In this document: positions 21,243 to 33,099 of the stretch, piece after piece
Layout: each line of letters begins with the position of its first letter
Numbering within the stretch: the stretch's first letter is position 1
Assembly: GCA_009746045.1 (NCBI GenBank)
Contig: RPFO01000175.1
Span: 2,429,527 to 2,493,526 of the forward strand
Source: Mesostigma viride
Lineage: Eukaryota > Streptophyta > Mesostigmatophyceae > Mesostigmatales > Mesostigmataceae
Reading direction: 5' to 3'
DNA: 64,000 nt
Translations under genes and position numbers: made by a program
The notes under the pieces: model-generated
The model's database searches: none
Seen by the model: only the letters and a program-made list of their open reading frames with translations
What the model was told of the DNA's origin: nothing

Positions 21243-22600
21243 GGAAGTTACCAAGCATAACCATATTAGGGCTCACCTGGGGGTATAGTAGTGGGTGGTC
21301 CCAGTGCTAGGCCCCCCTGCTCTATAAATAGCCCCCCCCTCATGCAGGGGGGTATATACGGTGAGTGTGCGCGGTGACACCCATAATATAATGGATGATA
21401 GACCCCTTTCCTCGATGAGTTGACCGTGGGGTTGGTTTTGTAGATAGATTTTTTAGTTAGGATGGGATACAAATGCTAAAAATTGTAACTGCCCCAGGGA
21501 CCCATCAGCTGGTGCTAAAAATAACTGGTGACTATTTTGAGTCACGAGTTTTGGGGGGACTAAAACAGGCATCCTAGTGCAGTTTTGAACATGGAATTGA
21601 TAGGTAAGCATGGAGTATGGGCAAACATGCATGCTAACACTTATTCCAACCTGTGTGCCACCAGTACCTGCCATAACCACTGCAGGTCCCTGCCCGATAT
21701 GGTTGGAGACGACTACGCGCGGGCCACGAGTACGGGCTTCACAACCTTATCATGCATGATGGAGCACGAATGCCTTGGATTTCACCCTAGTATTTCAGGG
21801 GGTACTGCAACTGTACCCAAGCACTACATCCAAACACTTACATGTCGTGTTTCACCCAGGGACCCACAAGATAATAATGCTACAAATAGCTTGTGACTAT
21901 TTTGAGTCCGGTATGGCCCCTACCTGTAATATGGAGGCAGATGGTGCGCAAGGATAGATGGCAAGTAGTGATCAATGAAGGAGACCACCCCCAAGCCTGT
22001 GGGGGCTCCGCGTGTGACCGTGTATGGCATTCATAGCGATTCGGGCCGCGGTGCCCACACCCTTGTAACTAGGACCTAGATAGCTTATACCATCCATTCC
22101 ATCAACAACGAGCCACGAGCCACGAGCCACGAGCCACGAGCGGACATGGCTGACGGCGGAGCTCAGAACTTTTGCGTCTGAGCCCCAAATTCAGTCAAGC
22201 TACTTGCATCAGATGCGTCTTTTCAAGACGCATCTGCTAGTATAATCGGTTACGGCTGTAACGCAGTATTTTGCAAATGCCACCACAAAACGCAGCCTCA
22301 CAACGGTATGAAAGTGCCAAAAACCTACCTTATAAGCCCTACATGGAACAGATTAAGTCCAAACATGCTAGATATGTGCAGGCAGCATGTTTGGGACACC
22401 AATAGAAGGAATTGAACTTTCCAGATTTTTCTGACCTCGGTTGGTCTATTTTTGGCACATCTATTTTTAGCAAAATTTCAGGTTTTATAATAAACAAATC
22501 CCGTATAATATGCAAATAAAGAGCTCCTGGCCTGGCTGCTTGCAAGGAGACTGATGCTCATGACTACCAACTGTGCACCAGGTCCCATGGTCATCTGACC
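21243..22600. repeat. Decayed dispersed repeats
   Basis: 21243 to about 21290 continues the LINE cut by Copia-2. 21738-21922 is shared with 26150-26345 (both contain ATGGAGCACGAATGCCTTGG). 21931-22090 is shared with 59531-59700 and again 59711-59830 (contains GGCATTCATAGCGATTCGGG). A seven-base tandem, GAGCCAC x4, lies near 22108-22140. TATAAATA at 21323-21330 is followed by a C-run/G-run hairpin; whether it is a promoter is unknown. Confidence 0.55.
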
Positions 22601-22609
22601 CCATTTAGT

Positions 22610-23290
22610 GACAAACTGCCACAAAATGCTAGCAAAAACGCGCGTTTTTCACGGTTTTCATCAATTAATGTTGCAGTTTCCATACAAGATGTGCCCAGTT
22701 GAGGCTGGATCTCTGCATGCATGCTAAACAACATTATGTTAGACATTGTGAAAAAATTCAGGTCCTTAACACTTCGTTTGGTGACATTTTGCTGACAAAT
22801 GCTAGCAAAAACGCACGTTTTTCACCTTTATCACCACAATTCATTGCAGTTTTCATAGAAGGTGTGAACAATTGAGGCTGGAAATTTGCAGGCAGGCTTG
22901 AAATTGCTAGTTTAGCCAATGCACAAAAATCCAGGTCAACCAGGTGTCATTTGATGGCAGTTTGTCAGCAAATGTTACCAAAAGTGCGCGATTTTCGCCT
23001 TTTTCCCCACAGTTCATTGCAGTTTTCATAGAAGGTGTGAACAATTGAGGCTGGAAATTTGCAGGCAGACTTAAAATTGCTAGTTTAGCCAATGCACAAA
23101 AATCCAGGTCAACCAGGTGTCATTTGATGGCAGTTTGTAAGCAAATGTTACCAAAAGTGCTCGATTTTCGCCATTTTCACCACAACTCATTGCAGTTTTC
23201 ATAGAAGGTGTGCTCAGTTGAGGTTGGAACTTTGCAGGCAGGCTTTAAATCGCTAGTTTAGACAATGCACAAAAATCCAGGTCAATCAGG
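22610..23290. repeat. Tandem satellite, about 173-bp monomer, four copies
   Basis: Boundaries such as GGTGTCATTTGATGGCAG occur at 22943, 23116 and 23289, giving an exact 173-bp period for the last copies. The first two copies are more diverged. Recognisable shared blocks: CATTGCAGTTTTCATAGAAGG, AATTGAGGCTGGAAATTTGC and CAATGCACAAAAATCCAGGT. The first copies also contain the palindromic AAAACGCGCGTTTT. Confidence 0.7.
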
Positions 23291-23294
23291 TGTC

Positions 23295-24080
23295 ATTTGG
23301 TTGAGTAATACATGCAATACATGTCAGTTTCGGTTCTAAGACGCTCACTGATTGAGCAAACCTCCTAAGTGAAATATGGCAAACTCCCATTTATATGGCT
23401 TGCTAACTATAAAATCCTTTCATCCATTATGTAATACGACTTTTGTGACGTACAAATAAAATTTTGTTCATCTAAACATTGGCTGGACCCAGCTGGCTAT
23501 ATGCCCAAGTGGCCATGCTGAGGCGATTCCTATTGAGGGGCTAGCTTGCTGAAAATACCACTCGCAGCTGTCACAGGGGCTAGAAGGTCTATTCTACACC
23601 CACAGCATGCAAAGTAGACCTAAACCCAACCTGGATATGCAGCAATCATAACGTACCAGCCGTGAGGGTTGAAAGTCACTCGGCAGGCGGCATGGCGACG
23701 ATGCGTTTGCGCACCTTTGTTGTGGCGTCGTTAAGTGTACGTAGTGGTATATCCCTTGACAAGGCCTGCCTGCCTGACCTTGTCACACCTCATCCCCCAT
23801 TCCTCAACTTGCATACCTCATGCTCCTGCCCAGACTCTCAGCCTGGGCCTGCCTTGCTGGCCACGCAGCTTCCATGTTGGACGTCCAACTTCTCAGCCAG
23901 CATGGTGGCATTGAGTAGCCACTGACAAATCAAGCCCCGCCCCCTGTTGCTGCCTCAAGGTTTGCCCTAAGCAACTAAATAAACTAGGCCACTATCATAC
24001 CTAGCATGAAGTGACCACTGCACAATATCAGTCAGCTGCCTGGCCACAGGCGTACCACTGTCCACATTAACACATGCTGC
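23295..24080. other. Spacer upstream of the LINE ORF1
   Basis: Unique-looking sequence without a supported ORF. It may include the 5' UTR of the LINE ORF1 at 24081; I cannot place a LINE 5' end. Confidence 0.3.
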
Positions 24081-25539
24081 ATGAAGCTTGACAAACAAAT
24101 CGAGCTGCTGTCGGCATTCCCGTCGCCAGCAGCACGTGCGACATCAACTCCTGCGGACGCCAACCTTTTCGCGCTGATCGAAGCTCTTCCCCCCGGTCTG
24201 CCTCCGTCGACGCAGTGCTCTACGCCAAATTCGTCGCCCATTCCCAAGAAAACCCGAACTTCCCATACCAAATGGGATGTCCGCCGCTTCGGCGCCGGCC
24301 AGCGGGATTTTTGCATCTTGGAAATCTTTTCGCTCTCGAAGGAACAATGTGACGATGTTATCAAGTTCCTGGCCCGCCATAACGAACTTTTCCTGCCTAC
24401 CCCTGGCGACAAGGTCACCAAGCCCGCCTGGGAATGGCTGCTTCAAGAACCGGAGGCGTACTTGAAGGCAGTCATCATGTGCAGCTACCTGCGCTGCGAC
24501 GCCCAGGACATCACCCAGATTGGCTACGCTGGCCTCAGGAGCCTCCTTCATGAGCGCAGACGGGCAGCCACAGCAGCGGCAGCATTCCCGCAGAGCAGCA
24601 CCTCCCCCAGCATGGACTCCATCCGAGCTGCAGTGGCGGAGCAGCTGGCGCCGATGGCTGAGCAGCTCGCCGCCCTGAACGCGCCTGACGGCCCACTCAA
24701 CACTCTCTCGGCCAAGGTCAACAACATTGAAGCCAGAGTCGCCCTTAAGCTCCAGCCTCAGTTTACTGCTACGCAAGAGCACATTGCCACCAAAGTTTCC
24801 GAGGTCACAGCCACTGTGACCACCCGCCTTAACCAGGTGGAAGGCCGAGTCGGCCAAGGCACCGTGAAACTTGAGGCAGTTGCTGCCAAGGTAGACGCCC
24901 TGGCCACGCAGGTCCCCGAGATCGCCGAGCGGACGGCCACCATCGCTGCCCAACCTGCTGGTAGGGCTAGCGATGACCCCTCGACTCGCGCCTCCTGGGC
25001 GGACCTGCTCAAGAGCCAGGCATCCTCTACCACGACCGCCATCACCACCAAGCTCCAGGAGCTGGAAGACACGCGCCGCGAGGCCGCTGACCGCGACCGT
25101 CGCCGCTGCCGGGTCATCCTCAGGCGCTTCGACATGCCGCCGGAGGATCGAGACCCCAGACTCTCTTCTCGACGAGCTGAAGAAACAGCTCTTGGCGTGC
25201 ATGCAGCTGCCAGGTGCGATACTGCAGGGCGCCTACCGCCTGCCCCATCCACGGGCCAAGGCTGGGCCCCCTCCAGTGGTCCTCACCTTCAGCGACATCA
25301 CAGCCCGAGTTCGGTTCCTCTCTCGCCGCAAGAAGCTGGTGGACACCTCCTGGTCGCTTGACGACGACCTGACGCCAGCCCAGCAGCAGCAACGCCGCGA
25401 TCAGTGGCCCGACTACATCCGCCACAAGACCAACCCCGAGAAGCCCCAAGTGTACTGGCGGGGCGGGGACCTCTATGTCAACAAGAAACTGTGGAAGCCC
25501 CCCCGGGCTTCCCCGGCCGGGATAGAGCACTCCAGCTAG
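24081..25539 (+). pseudogene. LINE ORF1 (L1-type RNA-binding protein), one frameshift
   Basis: ATG at 24081. About residues 1-150 form a novel-looking N-terminal region. Residues 170-330 are a heptad-rich coiled coil (AAVAEQLAPMAEQLAAL, VEGRVGQGTVKLEAVAAKV). Coding then shifts frame near 25135-25150 and continues to TAG 25539: RRRCRVILRRFDMPPEDR, LLDELKKQLLACMQL, PPPVVLTFSDITARVRFLSR and SLDDDLTPAQQQQRRDQW. This is the order coiled coil - RRM-like - C-terminal domain seen in L1 ORF1 proteins, which bind LINE RNA and chaperone it. No ORF2 follows. The family call rests on the DLTP-Q-R-R and VVLTFS motifs; function in this copy is unlikely. Confidence 0.6.
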
Positions 25540-26040
25540 TTGTCTAGATGGGGGCAATCGATTAAGGGATAGCTTAGGCATTACAGCACTTGAAACGATA
25601 TTAGCGCACAGCGTTATAGTACCTTCAATTAGCTCTGGCACCTTGTGGCCATCAGCTTGCGCCTTAATTAGCCGACGTCTTGAGCCCACCTCACATTTGT
25701 AGCATAAGCTATGCGTCAGCCTACCTATGGTATTGCACTGGTTGTATTGCACCCACAGTGTTGCGCCCCGGCACCATGCATGCCGTGGAGAGAGCGCTCT
25801 GGGGCCTGCCCACCTGCGGCAGTGAGAGAAGCTAGGGCGCCCTCCCTCCTTCTCGCTGTGTATATAGGGTTGAAGGTTCCTTTACTCTGTATTGGCACCC
25901 ACGTGACGCAGTCACGTGCTTATTAATTAATTAATTAATCCATTCCATCCCATGTTCCCCTCCCACTGAGGACTTATGCTCACGTGACGCAGTCACGTGT
26001 CTATTAATTAATTAATTAATTAATTAATTAATGGCCCCTA
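25540..26040. repeat. Palindromes and TTAA tracts
   Basis: After the LINE ORF1 stop there is no gene. CACGTGACGCAGTCACGTG (8-bp arms, 3-bp spacer) occurs twice, near 25900 and 25981, each followed by a (TTAA)n tract. Confidence 0.5.
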
Positions 26041-26460
26041 CCGACCCGTGCTTGGTCAGTGGGTGGAACGTGTGCTTGGTCAGTGGGTGGAACGTGTGCT
26101 TGGTCAGTGGGTGGAACGTGCACTTGGTCAGTGGGTGGAATGTGCACACGCGGCTTCACAACCTTATCATGCATGATGGAGCACGAATGCCTTGGATTTC
26201 ACCCTAGTACTTCAGGGGGTACTGCAACTGTACCCAAGCACTACATCCAAACACTTGTCATCCAAACACATGTCTTGTTTCACCCAGGGACCCACAAGAT
26301 AATGCAAAAAATAGCTTGTGACTACTTTGAGTCCGGTATGGCCCCTACCGACCCGTGCTTGGTCAGTGGGTGGAACGTGTGCTTGGTCAGTGGGTGGAAC
26401 ATGTGCTTGGTCAGTGGGTGGAATGTGTGCTTGGTCAGTGAGCCATGCAACCCCTACCTT
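26040..26460. repeat. 22-bp minisatellite around a dispersed repeat
   Basis: Units like GTGCTTGGTCAGTGGGTGGAAC are repeated four to five times at 26046-26145 and again at 26353-26445. Between them lies the second copy of the 21738-21922 repeat. The open frames here are products of the repeat phase and are not genes. Confidence 0.65.
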
Positions 26461-26592
26461 CTATGGCATCACATCTTGGAAAGCGACGGGCTTTCCCACG
26501 TACACCCATCCCCTCACTAGAAAAGAAGTCCTCCCTCGAAGGGAACCTGCCCAGGCCATGCTGATGACAACGCCCAGAAATTGACCCAGCTC

Positions 26593-27509
26593 TTACATGG
26601 TCACCGGGTGCCACTCACGCGCGCCGGGCTTGCCAGCCCCCTTGAGCTCAGCGTAGTCGTTGGCCTCCTTGACAATCTTGGCCATGACATCACGTTGGGA
26701 CCAGAAAAGGGAGAACAGCCCCAGTGGCGAGAACTTGAGCTGGTCAGAGGAAAGGTTTTGATAGCAGGCAGTACCTGTCAGGCGCGGCAGCACCGGAGTC
26801 TCGGGAAAAGGAAGCGCATCTGGCTTGCCGATACCGTATTTCCACAATGTCTGCTGGCTCCTCGTTGGCAGGCGTGTCGTCAGGAAAATCCGAATCGGCG
26901 AGCTCAGCATCACGGCTCGGCAACGGACCCTCCGCACCTTGCACGTTAACACAGTCGTCATCGGAAGCGTCCGAGTCAACCCTCTCACGGGCCGTCGCCT
27001 GGGTCTCATGGCGCCTTAATTCGGGGCGTGGCTGATGGCTGGGTTCTACTTCGAGTTGCTGTCAGCATGCTGCACCGGCTCGCGTCGCTTGATCGGCATG
27101 GGCAGCTCGATGTCCTCAGATTTGCCGTCGTCGTCCTCACCGGCGTAAGAATCGCTATCCTGGCCCTGCTCGCTATCATCGTCACTGCAATCTGCTGTAA
27201 TGACCTTCCTGGCTGCGCATTCTTTTACCAAAGCTTCATAATCATCTGAGCTGCAAGAAGATATGAAAATCTGCTCACGGGTGAATGGGTACGTCAGCTT
27301 GTCGTCCGGAAAATAGCATCGTGCACCATCTCCGGACGGCTTCACTGTCACTATATACCTTGCCCGGCAAACGTACCTGGCTGTGTTTTTCCCCATACGT
27401 ACTGCTCTACTATCGCCCAGTCTGACACGAAATTTTCCACAGGCACTGCGATGAAAATGCCCTTCTTTAGCTTAAAAGTGCGTATATCTGCATGCATTTC
27501 GTCCGCCAT
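26593..27509 (-). pseudogene. piggyBac-like transposase N-terminal remnant
   Basis: Reads right to left. ATG at 27509 (MADEMHADIRTFKLKKG...FVSDWAIVEQYVWGK) is followed by a frame change near 27390, then YIVTVKPSGDG...FPDDKLTYPF, an acidic DCSDDDSEQGQDSD stretch, and a second acidic stretch (DSDASDDDCVN, DSDFPDDTPANEE). After another frame change the end reads FSPLGLFSLFWSQRDVMAKI then VKEANDYAELK and REWHPVT. An acidic N terminus followed by F..F......I..EtN.YA...W.PVT is the usual beginning of piggyBac transposases. Coding ends at a splice-donor-like AT/GTAAGAG near 26594. The catalytic part is absent. Intron structure is possible instead of some frameshifts. Confidence 0.5.
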
Positions 27510-27519
27510 GTCTACGTCC

Positions 27520-28585
27520 GCGCACCCCCCTTTTTCATTTTCGTACGTTTTTGTCAATTTTACCAAAAAAGACTGAATGCACCCGGGTACCCTGTTGACT
27601 TTGACTAGGGTTTCCACCCTGGTCCGGTGGTCAGATACGGCGGTCAGACAAGTGTCCTACGGATAGAGTGAATCTAGATCTTTTCGGTGGTCTAGTTGGT
27701 TCCCGCCAAAACCTTCCCGCCAAATCCCTACAGGGCGCACAAACTCGTGCCGAACGTGAGGCATGAGAAAAACTCGCAGTCGAAAATCGGCACGAGGACG
27801 GTTTAGGGGATATAGCTGGAAAGAGGCCTCCCTACGTCCCCTACACCACTGAGTCTAAGTACTGACTATCATTCACATTGTGCCACGCAGGCCTGCCGGC
27901 TGGCGCAGGTACAAGGTGTACTGACTGCCCATCACAGTTGTGCCACGCTTGGCGGCTGGCGCAGGTACAAGGTCTAGTGACGTACGTTAGAAGCTACCTA
28001 GGCCTGCACTCCGGAACCACACTCAGCCTCGGCACAAAAAAGGCCAGCCGGTGCAGTAGTACCCTCGTGACAAGCGCTAGTCTTACGCTGCCTACGGCAG
28101 GTCGGTCCCCTTTGAGCCCGTCCACACGTCATATATAAAATGAGCGAAGCTCAACAATCATTTGAAGATGGCTTCCGGCGCCGGTGCACTCTGGATAGTA
28201 GCAAGGGTGGTTTGTGCGGCCGGCGCTTTGGGGGCTGGGGCACGCCTGCCCACTGCCCAGATTCACTCCGCGCCGGGCATGCACGCAAACTTTACTGTAC
28301 AGCCATGCACGCCTTGTTAAGTTGTGTTCACGCCTTATGTTGGGTCGAATAGGATTTCGGCATTCCGAGTTCAAAGTAGTTCAGAATAGTATGTTTTAGT
28401 ATCTTTAGTTCAAATTAGTAGAATTTAGTAGAATCATTCATGCCTTGTTGGGTTCACGCCTTAAGTTGGGTTGACCCCTCAAAAACCTCGAACCCAAGTT
28501 CGTGCGTGCATGACTGTACACTGTCCACCTTAGTATTGCGCGGGAAACAGCCAAACAGGGCGTGCGTTCTGTTTCGCTACATACC
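27520..28585. other. Spacer before the TTC array
   Basis: A two-copy tandem repeat of about 60 bp lies at 27858-27975 (both end GGCTGGCGCAGGTACAAGGT). I see no supported gene. Confidence 0.35.
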
Positions 28586-31147
28586 TTCTTCTTCTTCTTC
28601 TTCTTCTTCTTCTTCTTCTTCTTCTTCTTCTTCTTCTTCTTCTTCTTCTTCTTCTTCTTCTTCTTCTTCTTCTTCTTCTTCTTCTTCTTCTTCTTCTTCT
28701 TCTTCTTCTTCTTCTTCTTCTTCTTCTTCTCTTCTTCTTCTTCTTCTTCTTCTTCTTCTTCTTCTTCTTCTTCTTCTTCTTCTTCTTCTTCTTCTTCTTC
28801 TTCTTCTTCTTCTTCTTCTTCTTCTTCTTCTTCTTCTTCTTCTTCTTCTTCTTCTTCTTCTTCTTCTTCTTCTTCTTCTTCTTCTTCTTCTTCTTCTTCT
28901 TCTTCTTCTTCTTCTTCTTCTTCTTCTTCTTCTTCTTCTTCTTCTTCTTCTTCTTCTTCTTCTTCTTCTTCTTCTTCTTCTTCTTCTTCTTCTTCTTCTT
29001 CTTCTTCTTCTTCTTCTTCTTCTTCTTCTTCTTCTTCTTCTTCTTCTTCTTCTTCTTCTTCTTCTTCTTCTCTTCTTCTTCTTCTTCTTCTTCTTCTTCT
29101 TCTTCTCTTCTTCTTCTTCTTCTTCTTCTTCTTCTTCTTCTTCTTCTTCTTCTTCTTCTTCTTCTTCTTCTTCTTCTTCTTCTTCTTCTTCTTCTTCTTC
29201 TTCTTCTTCTTCTTCTTCTCTTCTTCTTCTTCTTCTTCTTCTTCTTCTTCTTCTTCTTCTTCTTCTTCTTCTTCTTCTTCTTCTCTTCTTCTTCTTCTTC
29301 TTCTTCTTCTTCTTCTTCTTCTTCTTCTTCTTCTTCTTCTTCTTCTTCTTCTTTCTTCTTCTTCTTCTTCTTCTTCTTCTTCTTCTTCTTCTTCTTCTTC
29401 TTCTTCTTCTTCTTCTTCTTCTTCTTCTTCTTCTTCTTCTTCTTCTTCTTCTTCTTCTTCTTCTTCTTCTTCTTCTTCTTCTTCTTCTTCTTCTTCTTCT
29501 TCTTCTTCTTCTTCTTCTTCTTCTTCTTCTTCTTCTTCTTCTTCTTCTTCTTCTTCTTCTTCTCTTCTTCTTCTTCTTCTTCTTCTTCTTCTTCTTCTTC
29601 TTCTTCTTCTTCTTCTTCTTCTTCTTCTTCTTCTTCTTCTTCTTCTTCTTCTTCTTCTTCTTCTTCTTCTTCTTCTTCTTCTTCTTCTTCTTCTTCTTCT
29701 TCTTCTTCTTCTTCTTCTTCTTCTTCTTCTTCTTCTTCTTCTTCTTCTTCTTCTTCTTCTTCTTCTTCTTCTTCTTCTTCTTCTTCTTCTTCTTCTTCTT
29801 CTTCTTCTTCTTCTTCTTCTTCTTCTTCTTCTTCTTCTTCTTCTTCTTCTTCTTCTTCTTCTTCTTCTTCTTCTTCTTCTTCTTCTTCTTCTTCTTCTTC
29901 TTCTTCTTCTTCTTCTTCTTCTTCTTCTTCTTCTTCTTCTTCTTCTTCTTCTTCTTCTTCTTCTTCTTCTTCTTCTTCTTCTTCTCTTCTTCTTCTTCTT
30001 CTTCTTCTTCTTCTTCTTCTTCTTCTTCTTCTTCTTCTTCTTCTTCTTCTTCTTCTTCTTCTTCTTCTTCTTCTTCTTCTCTTCTTCTTCTTCTTCTTCT
30101 TCTTCTTCTTCTTCTTCTTCTTCTTCTTCTTCTTCTTCTTCTTCTTCTTCTTCTTCTTCTTCTTCTTCTTCTTCTTCTTCTTCTTCTTCTTCTTCTTCTT
30201 CTTCTTCTTCTTCTTCTTCTTCTTCTTCTTCTTCTTCTTCTTCTTCTTCTTCTTCTTCTTCTTCTTCTTCTTCTTCTCTTCTTCTTCTTCTTCTTCTTCT
30301 TCTTCTTCTTCTTCTTCTTCTTCTTCTTCTTCTTCTTCTTCTTCTTCTTCTTCTTCTTCTTCTTCTTCTTCTTCTTCTTCTTCTTCTTCTTCTTCTTCTT
30401 CTTCTTCTTCTTCTTCTTCTTCTTCTTCTTCTTCTTCTTCTTCTTCTTCTTCTTCTTCTTCTTCTTCTTCTTCTCTTCTTCTTCTTCTTCTTCTTCTTCT
30501 TCTTCTCTTCTTCTTCTTCTTCTTCTTCTTCTTCTTCTTCTTCTTCTTCTTCTTCTTCTTCTTCTTCTTCTTCTTCTTCTTCTTCTTCTTCTTCTTCTTC
30601 TTCTTCTTCTTCTTCTTCTTCTTCTTCTTCTTCTTCTTCTTCTTCTTCTTCTTCTTCTTCTTCTTCTTCTTCTTCTTCTTCTTCTTCTTCTTCTTCTTCT
30701 TCTTCTTCTTCTTCTTCTTCTTCTTCTTCTTTCTTCTTCTTCTTCTTCTTCTTCTTCTTCTTCTTCTTCTTCTTCTTCTTCTTCTTCTTCTTCTTCTTCT
30801 TCTTCTTCTTCTTCTTCTTCTTCTTCTTCTTCTTCTTCTTCTTCTTCTTCTTCTTCTTCTTCTTCTTCTTCTTCTTCTTCTTCTTCTTCTTCTTCTTCTT
30901 CTTCTTCTTCTTCTTCTTCTTCTTCTTCTTCTTCTTCTTCTTCTTCTTCTTCTTCTTCTTCTTCTTCTTCTTCTTCTTCTTCTTCTTCTTCTTCTTCTTC
31001 TTCTTTCTTCTTCTTCTTCTTCTTCTTCTTCTTCTTCTTCTTCTTCTTCTTCTTCTTCTTCTTCTTCTTCTTCTTCTTCTTCTTCTTCTTCTTCTTCTTC
31101 TTCTTCTTCTTCTTCTTCTTCTTCTTCTTCTTCTTCTTCTTCTTCTT
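28586..31147. repeat. (TTC)n/(GAA)n microsatellite, 2.56 kb, left part
   Basis: Nearly pure TTC for 2.56 kb with about a dozen single-base phase slips (CTCTTC or CTTTCTTC). It continues as 39255-39822 after the inserted LTR element, so the original array was about 3.1 kb. The long Ser/Leu/Phe and Glu/Lys/Arg reading frames here are translations of the repeat. Confidence 0.95.
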
Positions 31148-31926
31148 TGTAACGACTAAAAATGATCATCAACATCATCCACAGTCCAATATGAAAGATC
31201 TTTTACCTGGGTTGCTTTCCTGAGTCGCAGAACTTCAAGTATCCGAGCAACGTTGAGATGGAAATTCCACAGCACGTGATTTAGGGAATCACAACCCCTT
31301 GTAGACACAAAGACAAGCTCGTGTATAGACGACCTCTGTGGAACTGAAGGACGTCTATAGCCAAGGGGCTCTTATGGATGGACAACAAAGACAAGCTTTA
31401 TTATACCATGGTGAATCAAAACCAACGTAGCAACAATGGCGACCCCACGTCCTTGATATCGACGTGCTTGTCGAACTTGCTCCAACCTTAGCCTGAAGAG
31501 AACCAATCAGAACCATGGGATTCTATACAAGATCTTCGTATCCATCCTAGTCACACAGAACAGAACAACACCACACACAGCCTGGCAGAATCTTTCCATG
31601 AGATCCTAAATCTGTCGTAAGCACTGAAGTCCCAAAGGAGCATTTAAGACTCAATAGTACCAACTAACAAACTACAACCCCACGTGGATCAGGCCACGAC
31701 CAATGAGGGCTCCTATCAGTAGTATCAGCCAACAAACTACAACCCTACGTGGATCAGGCCACGACCAATGAGGGTTCCTATCAGTTGGTTGACAAAGTAT
31801 CAGCTCCAAGTACCGTCGTCTTAGAAACCTCATAACTTTCTCAATACTGATCCAAAAGTCCTCAAATAAAAGCCAAACATTCACAAAACAAAGGATGTAA
31901 CAACAAAGTCATTTTTGCTTGTTACA
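31148..31926 (-). repeat. LARD 3' LTR
   Basis: 779 bp. It has an internal tandem pair of about 60 bp (AACAAACTACAACCCCACGTGG near 31670 and its near-copy at 31732), also present in the other LTR. Confidence 0.85.
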
Positions 31927-32285
31927 TATCTCCCCCTCAAAACTGGACCTCCCAGGTCCAATAGCCAACTCTTGAAGGCAGAGGAACATTGAACAGAAAT
32001 CCACCATCTCTTGGGAAAAGCAGATGGGTTTTTACATCCCTGGAAACAGGGCCTCCTATCTCATAAACATCTAGTCACAGGTTTCTACAGCAGACAAGTC
32101 ACTACCTTATCTACTATAAATCCAGATAAACACATCTCATAATACAAGGTCTTCCATTCAGCATCCTGGAACCTGGAACTCTGGACTGGAACATCAGAAC
32201 TGGACTGGAGCCCCCCCATCATCCATCCTGGAATCCCCCCCTCACACCACAATCCAAAGCCCCCTTTCCTTCTCAGCCCTGTTCC

Positions 32286-33099
32286 TCACAGGCTATACCA
32301 ATCCCCATTCAGGCCATCCTTGCCCTTGAGTCCACCCATGGGAAACTGCTCCACCATGTGGGCCAACTCTGGCCAGTCCCTGCTGACCTGCAACACCACG
32401 CAAGTCTCAGCAGCTCCTGCCACCATCTGGGCAGCATAGCGAAGGCATGCCCCTGGATAGGAGAAGAGCACCACAGACTGACTCTCAGGGTCCATCACCC
32501 AAGTAGAGGACGTCTTGTGCCTGCTCACCCATGATCTGTACGCCCACCAGAACTGCAGAAAGGTCTTGACCACCGACCACTTAGCACCTATCAGAGGCAC
32601 CAGCACCCTTAGTGGCGTCTGACGGATCTTAAGTTCCACAGTGTACTTGGGCAACCCTGGATGGCAAAAGAGGTTAGAAGTCTCCAAAGGAAAACACCTT
32701 CTGGCAGAGCTGGAGGAAGAAGGAACCAAATCAAAGGCACCCTTCTGAACTGAAAACTCCAACAGCTCCATGTAGGAAGCCTCTCCCATACTCACTGGCT
32801 GCAACTGAGTAAATGCCTCCTTCAAGGCCTCAGGTAAGGCTGCCAGCATGACCGGCCCCTCAGCAGGCCTCATGTCAATCTCAGGTCCTGGTGACAATGC
32901 ATACATCCTACGCAGCAGATGAGCCACAAAAAGGGGAGCCACTCTCATACAGGCTTGTGTGCAGCTGAGATAGGACCTCCTCCACATAGCCTTCAGAGCT
33001 CACCTCCCCCTCCTCTCTGTTGAGTGCAGCCAACGCCTTGGCCAAAGTCTCATAGTGGTCACAGGGGCCCGTGCAGTTCCTATGATCCACATAGGCCAC
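32286..33099 (-). pseudogene. Accessory ORF of the LARD, one frameshift
   Basis: Two overlapping minus frames form one protein: AYVDHRNCTGPCDHYETLAK...EEVLSQLHTSLYESGSP (33099-32930), then RRMYALSPGPEIDMRPAEGP... to the stop at 32286, about 260 residues together. I do not recognise a family. The stretch KYTVELKIRQTPLRVLVPLIGA has the shape of a retropepsin active-site strand (V.I....V..LIDTGA), but the Asp is missing. It lies near the 3' LTR, where gag or protease would not be expected in Ty3/gypsy order. Confidence 0.4.

Noticed and set aside
22610-23290. CRISPR-like spacing of repeats
   Set aside because: The whole monomer repeats with a fixed 173-bp period and no unique spacers; the context is eukaryotic, so this is a satellite.
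24144-25202. 352-codon minus-strand frame
   Set aside because: Antisense shadow of the LINE ORF1, which has coiled-coil and RNA-binding motifs on the plus strand.
28440-31223. Reading frames of 860-930 codons made of Ser, Leu, Phe or Glu, Lys, Arg runs
   Set aside because: They are translations of the (TTC)n array in all frames; residue blocks change only where the repeat slips phase.
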